Part shown: in pieces, positions 17,601 to 22,975 of the stretch
Layout: each line of letters begins with the position of its first letter
How positions within the stretch are numbered: the stretch's first letter is position 1
Assembly (NCBI GenBank): GCA_009801015.1
Contig: VHZZ01000289.1
Location: forward strand, 40,558 to 64,025
Length of the DNA: 23,468 bases
Source of the DNA: Silene noctiflora
Taxonomy: Eukaryota; Streptophyta; Magnoliopsida; Caryophyllales; Caryophyllaceae
Reading direction: 5' to 3'
The notes under the pieces: model-generated
The model's database searches: none
Seen by the model: only the letters and a program-made list of their open reading frames with translations
Told to the model about the DNA's origin: nothing
Position numbers and translations under genes: made by a program

Positions 17601-20463
17601 ATGATACACCAAAGAACAAATAGATGAACTAAATAGCTTTATTTTATAGTGTGTCATCAAGAAGAGATTGAATGAGCATAAAGTAAGATATCAAATCAGC
17701 ACTAAAGCATTCACATAATGAGTAGTCTAGTTGGATCACAGATGTCAAGCTCATTATCTAAGGTCACTCAGGTAACACCAATCTGTAATTTTTGGAGAGT
17801 TTTCCACCTCAAATCTTCAAGTTCTACTATGCAGCTCTCAAAGTTGGAATAAAGATGGAGGCAATTCCTGATTTCAGTATGATATGTGACGTACCACTAA
17901 CAAGGAACCTTTGATAAAATCATGTACGACAAAGGTGACACACTCTGAACCAAAAGAGCAAACAGCTATGTTCAAAATACATTGATCGCCCTCCATTTTA
18001 ATTTGTCTGAAAATGATTAATCACCTGCTATGCTTAGCATGCTAAAATGATATATTCTCAATTACAATAAGAATATAAGAAGTGTTCAACTGTGAAGGTG
18101 GCAATCTAAAAAGTTGAGGCGCTAAGGCCCTGTTCTTTCGGACTTCAATTTTCTGAACTGAACTGAACTTATAGGATCTAAACTGAACTGAAGTTATAAG
18201 ATTCGAACTGAACTTATAAGATTTGATGCTTAACTTATTAATTATCATCATTTAAATATACCATAACTCATCCATTAAACAATTCAATTAAACTTAGCCC
18301 AATTCTCAGCCCACCTACACCGTCTCTATCCTCACCCATTCATCACCTTCAACTTTGAACAGTTACACCACCATCCAACCCTTTTAGCTTCAACCCACCA
18401 TGGCACCACTACCATTACCCTCTAACTCCAGCCCATCTCCCACCACATTTTCGACAACACAGCGCACCACCTTGTAAGATCCCAAACCACCTTGCACTCA
18501 TCTGACACCACCTTGTACCATTTCGTCCCACCATCATGCACCAACTCCTAGCACCACCTCACATCACCGCAAACCATCTCGCACACTCACCCACTGCACC
18601 ACTTGGCGTCCACCTTGTCGCTTCACCTCATTGCATCACCATCCCACCACCTTGTTGCATCATCCAACAGTTACATTTCGATATTTGATTTTCGAGTAGA
18701 TTTGAGACTCAAAATTTGTGGGCTAAAAAATCTAGATCTACACAGATGTAAAGAGAATCATGTGAAAACAATTCACCAATGATATTGTCGGTGGAAAGAG
18801 ATTGGGTAACCAAACTTGAGAACAATAACAACGGTGGCAGGGAAGGGGGTGGATGGGTAAGAAGAGTAATCATCGTATACTAATATAATACTGAACTAAA
18901 TTGATTTAACTTAACAAGTTGCTTAACAGGCTCCCCTTAAAATAACCTAATATAAGTTAACTTAAAGTTTCTGAACTGAACTTACACGAATTGAATTGAA
19001 CGTGTAGGATTTGAATTAAACTTAAACGGAGTGACTTTAAGTCCAAAAGAAGAGGGCCTACTTACATTGTTGTGTATAAATTAAAACCAGCTCGAACAAT
19101 ATTTGACATTGAACATTTCTACTCGTTTGTTGTGTACAAATTTTACTTCCGGAATCAGCTCAACATATAATGAGTAGTCTAATTGGATTACATATGTCAA
19201 GCACATTATCTAAGGTCACTCCGGAATATCAGCACTATACAGGGGAGAAAAAAAATAGGAGAGTTCCCCTAACAAAGCTTCATGTTCTACTATTCAGCTC
19301 TCCAAAGTTGGAACAAAAATGGGGAAATTCCTGATTTAGCATGATATGTGGTGTATCACTGGGAAGGAAACTTTGCTAAACAAATGTACAGCCAAGGTGT
19401 CACATTCCCAACCAAAAAACAAATAGAGCCCTCCTGACTGTTGCTGGAATTACTAAATACTCTCTGTTCAAAATAAGTTGATCGACTTCTATGCTTAGTA
19501 TCCTAAAATGATCATATTCTCAATTAGAATACAAAAATAAGGAGTGTTCAAATGGGAGGGTAACAGTCTATAGATTATAGATATGTCATTAAGAGTACTA
19601 GCTACCCCTGATACGCTCATATATGAGCTCAATCAAAAGTGATCAAATTTTTTTAGGATGCAGGGAGTTGCTCTTGCATGTCTGACGGTGGCAACTCACA
19701 TAACTCAACATAAGCTTGCTTTGTTAGAGCTTTCTATCGTGGTGGGGAAAGAAAGAGAATGGCAACAGGATGCGAAGATGTCCCTATCACTAATGATACC
19801 TTTTGTGATATATGTGTTTTTGCATCACTCGTGCTTTGGTAGTGGAAGTTCCATGTTAAGGTTGAGGCGACACCACTGCAACCATATCTAGCCGGTCAAA
19901 TCCCTCCTACGGTGTCATTACAGTTAATCTATATCAACAAATGATGCGCAACAACGATAAAAGTCACATATTTGCGACATCATTAGATTGCGGTCTAAAA
20001 ATCTCGCCACATTTTACTCATATTCATATCCTCATTCAAACTACAATCAAAACTAATTCACTATAATCGACATTGAACATTTCTACTCGTTTGCTATTCC
20101 AAATTCTACTTCCCTTACTGCGAAATAGCAGTCCGATACCGCATTTCCACAAATAATATCGCAAACAAAAAGCGGAATCACTTGTTTAACATTGCTGTAT
20201 ATAAATATCACAAAACAAACTAATCAAACACTATAAACTAACAAAAAAGCGCAAACCTTGAGCTTATCACTGATTTTCTGTAGCTTAGAACACACAGAAT
20301 GCTGCTTAGAGAGCTCAATTGGAGGCGAAACTAACGGAGGCGACGAAATCGAATACCTCCTCCCTAACGGCTGCGGCAAGGACGACGATGACAACGGCGT
20401 CGTTTTCTTCGGTTCAAATCCTTTAACATCCCAACTCCAAGGCTTACTCTTCTGGTCCGCCAT
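2163..20463 (-). CDS. KAC1: KAC-type kinesin-like protein (KIN-14A/B; chloroplast movement), complete, 23 coding exons, 1274 aa
   Basis: Exons, in transcript order: 20463-20257, 17579-17456, 16931-16845, 16645-16475, 16386-16280, 15721-15590, 15506-15328, 12133-11975, 11574-11483, 11379-11228, 10925-10785, 10683-10537, 10089-9919, 8949-8878, 8137-8082, 7597-7381, 6616-6425, 6319-6101, 5228-4878, 4038-3940, 3457-3317, 3231-3073, 2612-2163. All introns are GT..AG and phases agree throughout. The start was chosen because MADQ followed by a WxWxVxGFEP-like motif is the family N-terminus. Domains: coiled coil 70-139, motor 140-462 with P-loop GQTNSGKS (222-229) and switch II DLAGSE (361-366), coiled coil 463-645, KAC C-terminal region 706-1274. 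The length nearly equals Arabidopsis KAC1 (about 1273). Known family role: blue-light chloroplast movement and plasma-membrane anchoring via chloroplast-actin filaments; also CDKA;1 binding. Odd points: the switch I SSRSH signature is degenerate (a family trait) and coiled coil 2 seems shortened. Which of the KAC1/KAC2 paralogues it matches is not resolved. Confidence 0.95.
2613..3072 (-). other. Intron 22 (460 bp)
   Basis: GT..AG intron. The short open frames inside are chance. No repeat or RNA gene is seen. Confidence 0.8.
3073..3231 (-). CDS. KAC1: KAC exon 22 (residues 1073-1125)
   Basis: [20 protein letters not shown] then [20 protein letters not shown]. The [10 protein letters not shown] motif is a KAC marker. 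Acceptor TTATAG, donor GTAGAT, phase 0. Confidence 0.94.
3317..3457 (-). CDS. KAC1: KAC exon 21 (residues 1026-1072)
   Basis: It starts [17 protein letters not shown] and ends with [20 protein letters not shown]. Acceptor ATTCAG, donor GTTAAT, phase 0 at both ends. Confidence 0.93.
3458..3939 (-). other. Intron 20 (482 bp)
   Basis: GT..AG intron with U-rich sequence on the gene strand. Nothing else was recognised. Confidence 0.8.
3940..4038 (-). CDS. KAC1: KAC exon 20 (residues 993-1025)
   Basis: [20 protein letters not shown] then [13 protein letters not shown], a charged amphipathic helix. Acceptor CACCAG, donor GTACTG, phase 0. Confidence 0.94.
4039..4877 (-). other. Intron 19 (839 bp)
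   Basis: GT..AG intron, AT-rich, with a T-run near 4748. No mobile-element ends could be paired in it. Confidence 0.75.
4878..5228 (-). CDS. KAC1: KAC exon 19 (residues 876-992): conserved C-terminal core
   Basis: The largest internal exon (117 codons). It carries [60 protein letters not shown] and [17 protein letters not shown]. This part is the strongest family signature and belongs to the C-terminal portion reported to bind F-actin in Arabidopsis KAC1. Confidence 0.96.
5327..5583. mobile_element. Tourist/PIF-Harbinger-like MITE, first of a tandem pair
   Basis: A 257-bp element in intron 18, flanked by TTA at 5324-5326 and TTA at 5584-5586, the usual 3-bp duplication of PIF/Harbinger elements. 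The left end GGCTTTGTTTGGAT pairs with the right end, whose reverse complement starts GGGCGTGTGTTTGGAT. Next to the ends are purine-rich (left, AGGGAAAGG) and matching pyrimidine-rich (right) tracts, so single strands could fold back. No coding capacity. Confidence 0.75.
5587..5885. mobile_element. Tourist/PIF-Harbinger-like MITE, second of a tandem pair
   Basis: A 299-bp relative of the element to its left, in the same orientation. It has the same landmarks: GTGTTTGGATAGC start, GATACAATTTCCCTC block, AAAATGGATCCCTCC block and ATTTGCTATCCAA block. Its left flank TTA (5584-5586) is the right flank of its neighbour. The right end (ATCCAAACATAGACTC) lacks a clean TTA. Its purine tract is longer than in the first copy. 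The frames read in it on both strands are low-complexity artefacts. Confidence 0.7.
6101..6319 (-). CDS. KAC1: KAC exon 18 (residues 803-875): SR/SP-rich segment with CDK-type site
   Basis: After [10 protein letters not shown] comes a Ser/Arg-rich stretch (816-831) that includes SPGR at 826-829, a fit to the CDK consensus S-P-x-R/K. Then come [17 protein letters not shown] and LRGIDE. Arabidopsis KCA1 is reported to carry a conserved CDKA site in this class. Ends phase 0. Confidence 0.94.
6425..6616 (-). CDS. KAC1: KAC exon 17 (residues 739-802): C-terminal region
   Basis: [40 protein letters not shown] and RSPELQSIK are almost identical to the known KAC sequence. The exon is predicted to be helical. 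Phase 0 at both ends. Confidence 0.96.
6617..7380 (-). other. Intron 16 (764 bp), with a poly-A tract
   Basis: GT..AG intron. It holds a run of 19 A at 6800-6818 and a T-run near 6980. No inverted-repeat element or RNA gene was recognised. Confidence 0.75.
7381..7597 (-). CDS. KAC1: KAC exon 16 (residues 666-738): linker and start of C-terminal region
   Basis: The first part is a variable polar linker. From about 706 it reads [18 protein letters not shown] then [14 protein letters not shown], the family's diagnostic C-terminal block. Donor GTAAAT, phase 0. Confidence 0.94.
7598..8081 (-). other. Intron 15 (484 bp)
   Basis: GT..AG intron, AT-rich. No further structure seen. Confidence 0.75.
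8082..8137 (-). CDS. KAC1: KAC exon 15 (residues 648-665): linker
   Basis: A 56-nt exon coding for [18 protein letters not shown]. This Ser/Pro linker is poorly conserved, so the exon is supported mainly by its splice sites and by phase 2 matching exon 16. Confidence 0.82.
8138..8877 (-). other. Intron 14 (740 bp)
   Basis: GT..AG intron. No paired terminal repeats, tandem repeats or RNA gene were found by eye. Confidence 0.75.
8878..8949 (-). CDS. KAC1: KAC exon 14 (residues 624-647): end of coiled coil 2
   Basis: [16 protein letters not shown] is nearly invariant in the family and joins in frame to exon 13. Acceptor TTGCAG, donor GTAGAT, phase 0. Confidence 0.93.
9420..9638. mobile_element. 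Stowaway-like MITE in intron 13
   Basis: A 219-bp element flanked by TA at 9418-9419 and 9639-9640. The left end CTCCTTCCAATTCTGAATAA pairs with the right end, whose reverse complement reads CTCTCTACAATTCTCAATAA; both then continue into GCTTCCC/ACTTCCC. TA duplications and CTCCnTCC-type ends are typical of Stowaway/Tc1-mariner MITEs. Inside, a unit of about 42 bp containing GTGTGGTCCAAA is tandemly duplicated (about 9499-9585). Confidence 0.72.
9919..10089 (-). CDS. KAC1: KAC exon 13 (residues 567-623): coiled coil 2
   Basis: It starts [15 protein letters not shown] and ends [16 protein letters not shown]. Between them is a polar Ser/Asn-rich break, as in other KAC proteins. Phase 0 at both ends. 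Confidence 0.93.
10090..10536 (-). other. Intron 12 (447 bp)
   Basis: GT..AG intron; nothing else recognised. Confidence 0.75.
10537..10683 (-). CDS. KAC1: KAC exon 12 (residues 518-566): coiled coil 2
   Basis: [20 protein letters not shown], then [15 protein letters not shown], a highly conserved KAC coiled-coil block rich in Gln and Glu. Donor GTGGGT, phase 0. Confidence 0.94.
10785..10925 (-). CDS. KAC1: KAC exon 11 (residues 471-517): coiled coil 2, shortened
   Basis: The sequence is helical and Lys/Glu-rich, ending [15 protein letters not shown]. Arabidopsis KAC1, as recalled, has roughly a dozen more residues between the QCV and QSDLK blocks, including an aromatic W. The DNA here is continuous, so the loss is not a splicing choice. 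Both junctions phase 0. Confidence 0.9.
10926..11227 (-). other. Intron 10 (302 bp)
   Basis: GT..AG intron. Its only landmark is a G-run followed by a short inverted repeat GGGTGT-TC-ACACCC at 11047-11060. Confidence 0.75.
11228..11379 (-). CDS. KAC1: KAC exon 10 (residues 420-470): end of motor
   Basis: [14 protein letters not shown] matches the GGNSKTLMxxxxSP strand. The first codon, formed across the junction (G plus AT), gives Asp420 where Gly is usual. LNFATRAR and [13 protein letters not shown] end the motor and open coiled coil 2. Ends phase 0. Confidence 0.93.
11483..11574 (-). CDS. KAC1: KAC exon 9 (residues 389-419): loop 12 / alpha-5
   Basis: [20 protein letters not shown] then [10 protein letters not shown] corresponds to kinesin LGxVIxAL..HVPYRNSKLTRLLQDSL. 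The basic residues typical of the microtubule-facing loop are partly replaced by Asp/Glu. Ends phase 1. Confidence 0.94.
11575..11974 (-). other. Intron 8 (400 bp)
   Basis: GT..AG intron; nothing else recognised. Confidence 0.75.
11975..12133 (-). CDS. KAC1: KAC exon 8 (residues 336-388): switch II
   Basis: Preceded by an intron of 3194 bp. It contains [18 protein letters not shown] (361-366) is the intact kinesin switch II. It ends with [14 protein letters not shown], helix alpha-4. Donor GTAAGT, phase 2. Confidence 0.95.
12965..13156. mobile_element. Tourist/PIF-Harbinger-like MITE with TAA duplication
   Basis: A 192-bp element flanked by TAA at 12962-12964 and 13157-13159. The left end GGCCCTGTTATTTACG pairs with the right end, whose reverse complement reads GACCTTGTTCTTTCGG. 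The interior repeats short CTGAACTTAACTTAA and GACCTGAC-like units. It is the short relative of the 933-bp element in intron 1, which shares its ends and internal words. Confidence 0.72.
13365..13455. mobile_element. Short hairpin MITE (Stowaway-like)
   Basis: A 91-bp inverted repeat flanked by TA (13363-13364 and 13456-13457). The right end read inward begins CTCCTTCCATTTAACTCAAT; the left begins CACCACCTATTTCACTCAAA; both lead into CCCCATTT, with a 30-35 base loop. The two arms run to about 31 bp each with roughly one quarter mismatches. Confidence 0.55.
13541..14300. mobile_element. Stowaway-like 760-bp element with CCACCA/GGTGGT core
   Basis: Flanked by TA at 13539-13540 and 14301-14302. 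The left end TCCCTCCAATTCATTGGAAA and the right end (reverse complement CTCCCTTCCATTCACTGGAA) both continue into AAGCA. The interior is C-rich with CCACCA words at about 13680-13870, then G-rich with GGTGGT words at about 13990-14190. The Pro/His/Thr-rich frame at 13613-13876 and its antisense shadow lie wholly in this low-complexity DNA and are not counted as genes. Confidence 0.65.
14331..14497. repeat. Direct repeat, two copies of about 50 bp
   Basis: The block 14331-14380 (AAAAGAAAAG ... GTTTTAAACATGAACTA ... AGTGTTTATCAG) recurs at 14447-14497 with few differences, separated by 66 bases. A local duplication in intron 7. Confidence 0.8.
14529..14561. repeat. GGA/GAG trinucleotide microsatellite
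   Basis: Eleven uninterrupted GAG units (33 bp), with impure AGG/GAA repeats on both sides (14518-14572). The predicted Glu-rich or Leu-rich peptides are repeat translations. Confidence 0.95.
15328..15506 (-). CDS. KAC1: KAC exon 7 (residues 277-335): motor, degenerate switch I
   Basis: It starts IKDLI, the counterpart of the V-R-D-L-L motif. The end, [13 protein letters not shown], aligns with the usual NxxSSRSH switch I loop, but the S-S-R positions are L-N-V. Loss of this signature is shared with Arabidopsis KAC proteins as recalled. Ends phase 2 at donor GTATGT. Confidence 0.92.
15590..15721 (-). CDS. KAC1: KAC exon 6 (residues 233-276): motor helix alpha-2 region
   Basis: It starts [20 protein letters not shown] and ends with [14 protein letters not shown], the kinesin strand usually seen as VSxxEIYNE. 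In frame (phase 0) at both ends. Confidence 0.95.
15722..16279 (-). other. Intron 5 (558 bp), with a perfect 9-bp inverted repeat
   Basis: GT..AG intron. TACTCGACT (15864-15872) and AGTCGAGTA (15886-15894) form a perfect 9-bp stem around 13 bases. Nothing else was recognised. Confidence 0.75.
16280..16386 (-). CDS. KAC1: KAC exon 5 (residues 197-232): P-loop
   Basis: It contains [15 protein letters not shown]; the Walker A loop GQTNSGKS lies at 222-229. Ordinary kinesins have GQTGSGKT, and Arabidopsis KAC1 has GQTNAGKT as recalled. The catalytic Gly-Lys pair is kept and Ser is an acceptable replacement for Thr. Ends phase 0 at donor GTATAT. Confidence 0.95.
16475..16645 (-). CDS. KAC1: KAC exon 4 (residues 140-196): motor domain start
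   Basis: [13 protein letters not shown] corresponds to kinesin strand beta-1 with the family's V-F-C-R-x-R-P signature. Further on, the FEFDRVY motif precedes helix alpha-1. Acceptor TTGCAG; donor GTAAGC; ends in phase 1. Confidence 0.95.
16845..16931 (-). CDS. KAC1: KAC exon 3 (residues 111-139): end of coiled coil 1
   Basis: It reads [20 protein letters not shown] and on to NDLLTAK, a strongly conserved KAC block leading into the motor. Acceptor TTTCAG; donor GTACTT; phase 1 on both sides. Confidence 0.93.
16932..17455 (-). other. Intron 2 (524 bp)
   Basis: GT..AG intron, AT-rich, nothing else recognised. Confidence 0.75.
17456..17579 (-). CDS. KAC1: KAC exon 2 (residues 70-110): first coiled coil
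   Basis: It begins [20 protein letters not shown] and continues with a helical, charged sequence containing [18 protein letters not shown], the neck-like coiled coil in front of the motor in KAC proteins. Donor GTGAGT, phase 1. Confidence 0.92.
17713..18110. repeat. Intron 1 direct duplication, copy 1
   Basis: About 398 bp collinear with 19163-19571. Shared landmarks in order: ATAATGAGTAGTCTA, CATTATCTAAGGTCACTC, GTTCTACTAT, AAAGTTGGAA, ATTCCTGATTT, ATGATATGTG, CTATGCTTAGTAT-like, and ATTCTCAATTA then AGTGTTCAA. Identity looks like roughly 75-80 percent. Confidence 0.8.
18126..19058. mobile_element. Tourist/PIF-Harbinger-like 933-bp element in intron 1
   Basis: The left end GGCCCTGTTCTTTCGGACTT pairs almost perfectly with the right end, whose reverse complement is GGCCCTCTTCTTTTGGACTT. 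The left flank is TAA (18123-18125); the right flank TAC (19059-19061) may be a mutated copy. Subterminal CTGAACTGAACTTA words match the 192-bp MITE of intron 7. The core is rich in CCACC (about 18300-18660) and later G-rich (about 18825-18870). No transposase is present. It lies between the two copies of the intron 1 duplication. Confidence 0.7.
19105..19150. repeat. Short intron 1 repeat, copy 1
   Basis: About 46 bp, repeated at 20069-20114. The first 25 bases, starting GACATTGAACATTTCTACTC, are identical in both copies, followed by an imperfect AAATTNTACTTCC. Confidence 0.85.
19163..19571. repeat. Intron 1 direct duplication, copy 2
   Basis: About 409 bp, partner of 17713-18110 in the same orientation, with small insertions such as an A-run near 19250. 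It begins 12 bases after the short repeat at 19105-19150. Confidence 0.8.
20069..20114. repeat. Short intron 1 repeat, copy 2
   Basis: Partner of 19105-19150. A second, weaker similarity (ACATTGNTGTNTATAAAT) occurs at about 19063-19081 and 20190-20208, so a larger old duplication may underlie both. Confidence 0.8.
20257..20463 (-). CDS. KAC1: KAC exon 1 (residues 1-69): N-terminus
   Basis: ATG at 20461-20463, followed by [18 protein letters not shown]. The rest is Ser/Pro-rich and probably disordered, ending in a basic helix. It ends AAG before donor GTTTGC, phase 0. A TTG nine bases upstream is in frame but is not the family start. Confidence 0.93.
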
Positions 20464-20820
20464 TAAATCCAACCCTAGAATTCGGAGCTCCGATTACACA
20501 CTCTCTCTCTTCACTGGTTGTTGAGCTGGCTGGTGAAATGAAACTACTTTTTGTTTTTTAATTAATTTTTTAATTTAATTAATTTGAAATTTAAAGTGAG
20601 GAGAGGTGGGAAATGAAAAGGAAAAGGGAAAAGGAGGAAACGGTGTCGTATAGGAGTAACGTGGAAGGATTAAGAATCACGGAATGTATATGCGCTGATT
20701 ATAAGTTTACGCTTCGTTATCAGGGATCAGAAACGGAGGGAGAAGAAAAAGAGGGGATTGGTTGGATAAGAAGACAGTGACGTTATTATCAGACAAATGA
20801 CAATTGCACATTTGCACGTG
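20464..20820 (-). promoter_or_regulatory. Leader and proximal promoter region of the kinesin gene
   Basis: Read on the minus strand upstream of ATG. A 12-bp palindrome TCGGAGCTCCGA lies at 20482-20493 and a (GA)5 tract at 20501-20510, both probably in the 5' leader. A very AT-rich block (about 20553-20598) could contain the core promoter, but no unambiguous TATA box stands out. A perfect G-box CACGTG lies at 20815-20820, about 350 bp from the ATG; G-boxes often bind bZIP and PIF factors in light-regulated plant genes. The regulatory role is inferred. Confidence 0.4.
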
Positions 20821-21556
20821 ATTAACTCTTTAGGCTTAGCTGCCCAGTGCCGACTACCGTGGTTTGTTGGAAGTTGGACTCGTTTTATAGGTTTCGTTCT
20901 GCGAGTGTTAGATTTAGGGAGGTCTAACTTATATTTTGATGGGACTTTGCTTAGAGAGAAAGGTTCAATTATTATACTTTACTTTATTTCATCTCTTCAC
21001 AAATTAACTCTCAGACTCTTTTATTTTCATCTGAAAATAACTGAATTTAATTTAATGGAGCCGAACTAAACTGAACTTAATAGAGGTGAACTAAATTGAA
21101 TTAAACCATAAGAAGATAATGAATATTAGTGTACGTAATTTATTTTCGTAGTATAATTTTTAGTCATTGTAGTACTTTTTACGCAATACTTTCCATTTAC
21201 TTACCCTTAAACTCGAGAAATAACAAATCTAATTCTCTCAAATTCTAACCTAACAACCTCTTAAATTTATCTATAATTACATCTAATTTCTGTGATTGTA
21301 AACCATAATTTAATTGGATATAAGTATTTAATTCTAAAATACCATCAACGGATCAAATCAATTTGTCATACTTTGTTGCACTGTACAACTTTTGTATGTT
21401 CTCCTTTTTGTTTGTTCTGGTTATTCTCAATGTAGTACACAATTACACATGTGCAATGATACTTATGGGTTTGTGTATATATTTAATAAGTTATTGTTCA
21501 ATGGTTATTAGTTTTTTGGTAGTCGTAAGATGACGTTGGTGGAGCACAGTAGAGGT
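20821..21556. other. AT-rich spacer between kinesin promoter and LTR
   Basis: No gene is supported. 21050-21105 has CTGAACTTAA-type words like the interior of the Tourist-like elements in introns 1 and 7 and may be a remnant, but its ends cannot be paired. Confidence 0.5.
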
Positions 21557-22960
21557 TGTAATACCTCAGGTTTTTGGCTGTTGAATACTCCATCAAGTAG
21601 AACCTACTCTACCGAGTAAGGTTATGTTCAGTGTTCTGGCAGTGTGCTGGTTCTTAGGTACTCGACCGAGTTGGGGGAACTCGATCAAGTAGGAGGTACT
21701 CGATCGAGTACGTTAGTTACTCGATCGAGTACGTTAGTTACTCGATCGAGTATCTGCGTGTTACGGGTTTTACCCGGTTTGATTTTAAGTAAAAGGGGAG
21801 AAGTTATTTTATTTAATCAACGCATCTTTACATCAGTTTTACTTTTACTTTACAACTCTTTACATCGTTCAAACAAAACAAGATCTACTCTCCCTTTTTA
21901 CTCTCAAATCACGACGTTCGTTCGTCGTATTTTGGGCTTTTGATATCATTGCGTTCGTCTTGTCGTGGGTAAAACTCTTATACCAATTTTATGTTAATTA
22001 TGTAATGTCAGTTAAACCTTAATTGGGTAGATTGGAGGTTTTGGGGAGTAATTGTTGTATTGTTTGTGATTTGGATGTTTAATTGTATAGGAGGTGATTT
22101 CGTAGAGGAAAGATTATGAGATTGCTTGCGCTAGCTTCGTGACATCCATTCCAGGTAGGGTTCTTCTACTCGGTTACTGTATAATTGGTTGTGATGATGT
22201 GATAATATGAGTATGTTTATGTTTATAATGGTATTTGTTTTGATGGCATGTTTATTAATGTTATGGATGGATGATATGATTGTATGTGGTTCGCGAGGTG
22301 CGCTCTCGGCTGAGTAGAGTCATCTTCGGGAATGGCTTCACGCTCTTGTTCGCCCCTTGTGGTTCCCGTCACAAGGTGGATGTGCACATTAAGGATCAAT
22401 GGGTTTTGCGCTATATGGTTTTGAGCGGGGCTTAGGTGGCAAGGCTGCGGTCCCCACTGGCAGAGTGGATTATCTGTTGCGACGGGTAATCTGGCAGGAC
22501 TACACTTGCGTAGTCAGGTGTTTGGAGAAATTGTGGATTTGGAAGTATGTGGCAATGCGTTGTGTTATATTGTGTATCTTGTTATGCAGTAACTGACCCC
22601 ATTTTATGTGTTTTGAAAATTGTGGTGATCCATTGGGGAATGGTGAGCAGTTGATTAGCAGGTATTGCCTTGGATAGCTCGCAGGTTGCTTGGGATGGAG
22701 TCACCACCNAGTTTTGTAGCTAGTCTTCCGCTGTGTCTTGAGATAGTGTTGTTTCAGTACTTCTAGCGTTTTGGTTTTGAGACAGTTGTACCTCGCTTTG
22801 AAGAATTTTGGTTTGGTTTGTATCACATTAAACTTTAACTATTTAATTATGTTTCGTGATGGTCTACTTTGATATACTATACCTCGGGAAACCGAGATGG
22901 TAGCGTCTCTGTATGCTAGGGTGGTCTTGGTAAGGCACCTCGGTATATGAGGGTGTTACA
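21557..22960 (+). mobile_element. 5' long terminal repeat of an LTR retrotransposon
   Basis: 1404 bp. It starts TGTAATACC and ends GGTGTTACA, a 9-bp terminal inverted repeat with one mismatch and the required TG..CA ends, and is followed directly by a primer-binding site. The length and TGTAATACC-type start are common in plant Ty3/gypsy elements, but no pol sequence is present to prove the superfamily. Seven ACTCGATCGAGT-like palindromes lie at 21587-21751. One ambiguous base (n) is at 22709. The element is oriented rightward, away from the kinesin gene. Confidence 0.82.
21587..21751. repeat. Palindrome array in the LTR
   Basis: Seven 12-bp units of consensus ACTCGATCGAGT start at 21587, 21606, 21660, 21679, 21698, 21719 and 21740. 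Spacing is 19 bp, or 21 bp for the last two steps, with one 54-bp gap. The last three units are perfect palindromes; the others have one to three changes. Confidence 0.92.
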
Positions 22961-22963
22961 AAG

Positions 22964-22975
22964 TGGTATCGGAGC
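22964..22975 (+). other. Primer-binding site (initiator tRNA-Met)
   Basis: TGGTATCGGAGC lies three bases after the LTR end. The usual plant site complementary to the 3' end of initiator tRNA-Met is TGGTATCAGAGC, so there is a single A-to-G change. It fixes the plus-strand orientation of the element. Confidence 0.85.

Larger units (their letters stand above)
17580..20256 (-). other. Intron 1 (2677 bp)
   Basis: The second-largest intron, right after the first coding exon, grown by duplication and by a transposon as listed separately. 19572-20068 and 20115-20256 hold no recognised feature; a short frame at 19658-19891 has no family resemblance. Confidence 0.85.

Noticed and set aside
20797..21069. 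90-codon plus-strand frame upstream of the kinesin gene
   Set aside because: No recognisable domain, biased composition and AT-rich context; more likely chance.
21644..22596. Frames of 99 and 65 codons in the LTR
   Set aside because: Lie within a non-coding LTR, one of them over the palindrome array.
22709..22709. Ambiguous base n
   Set aside because: A sequencing or assembly uncertainty in the LTR, without effect on any call.
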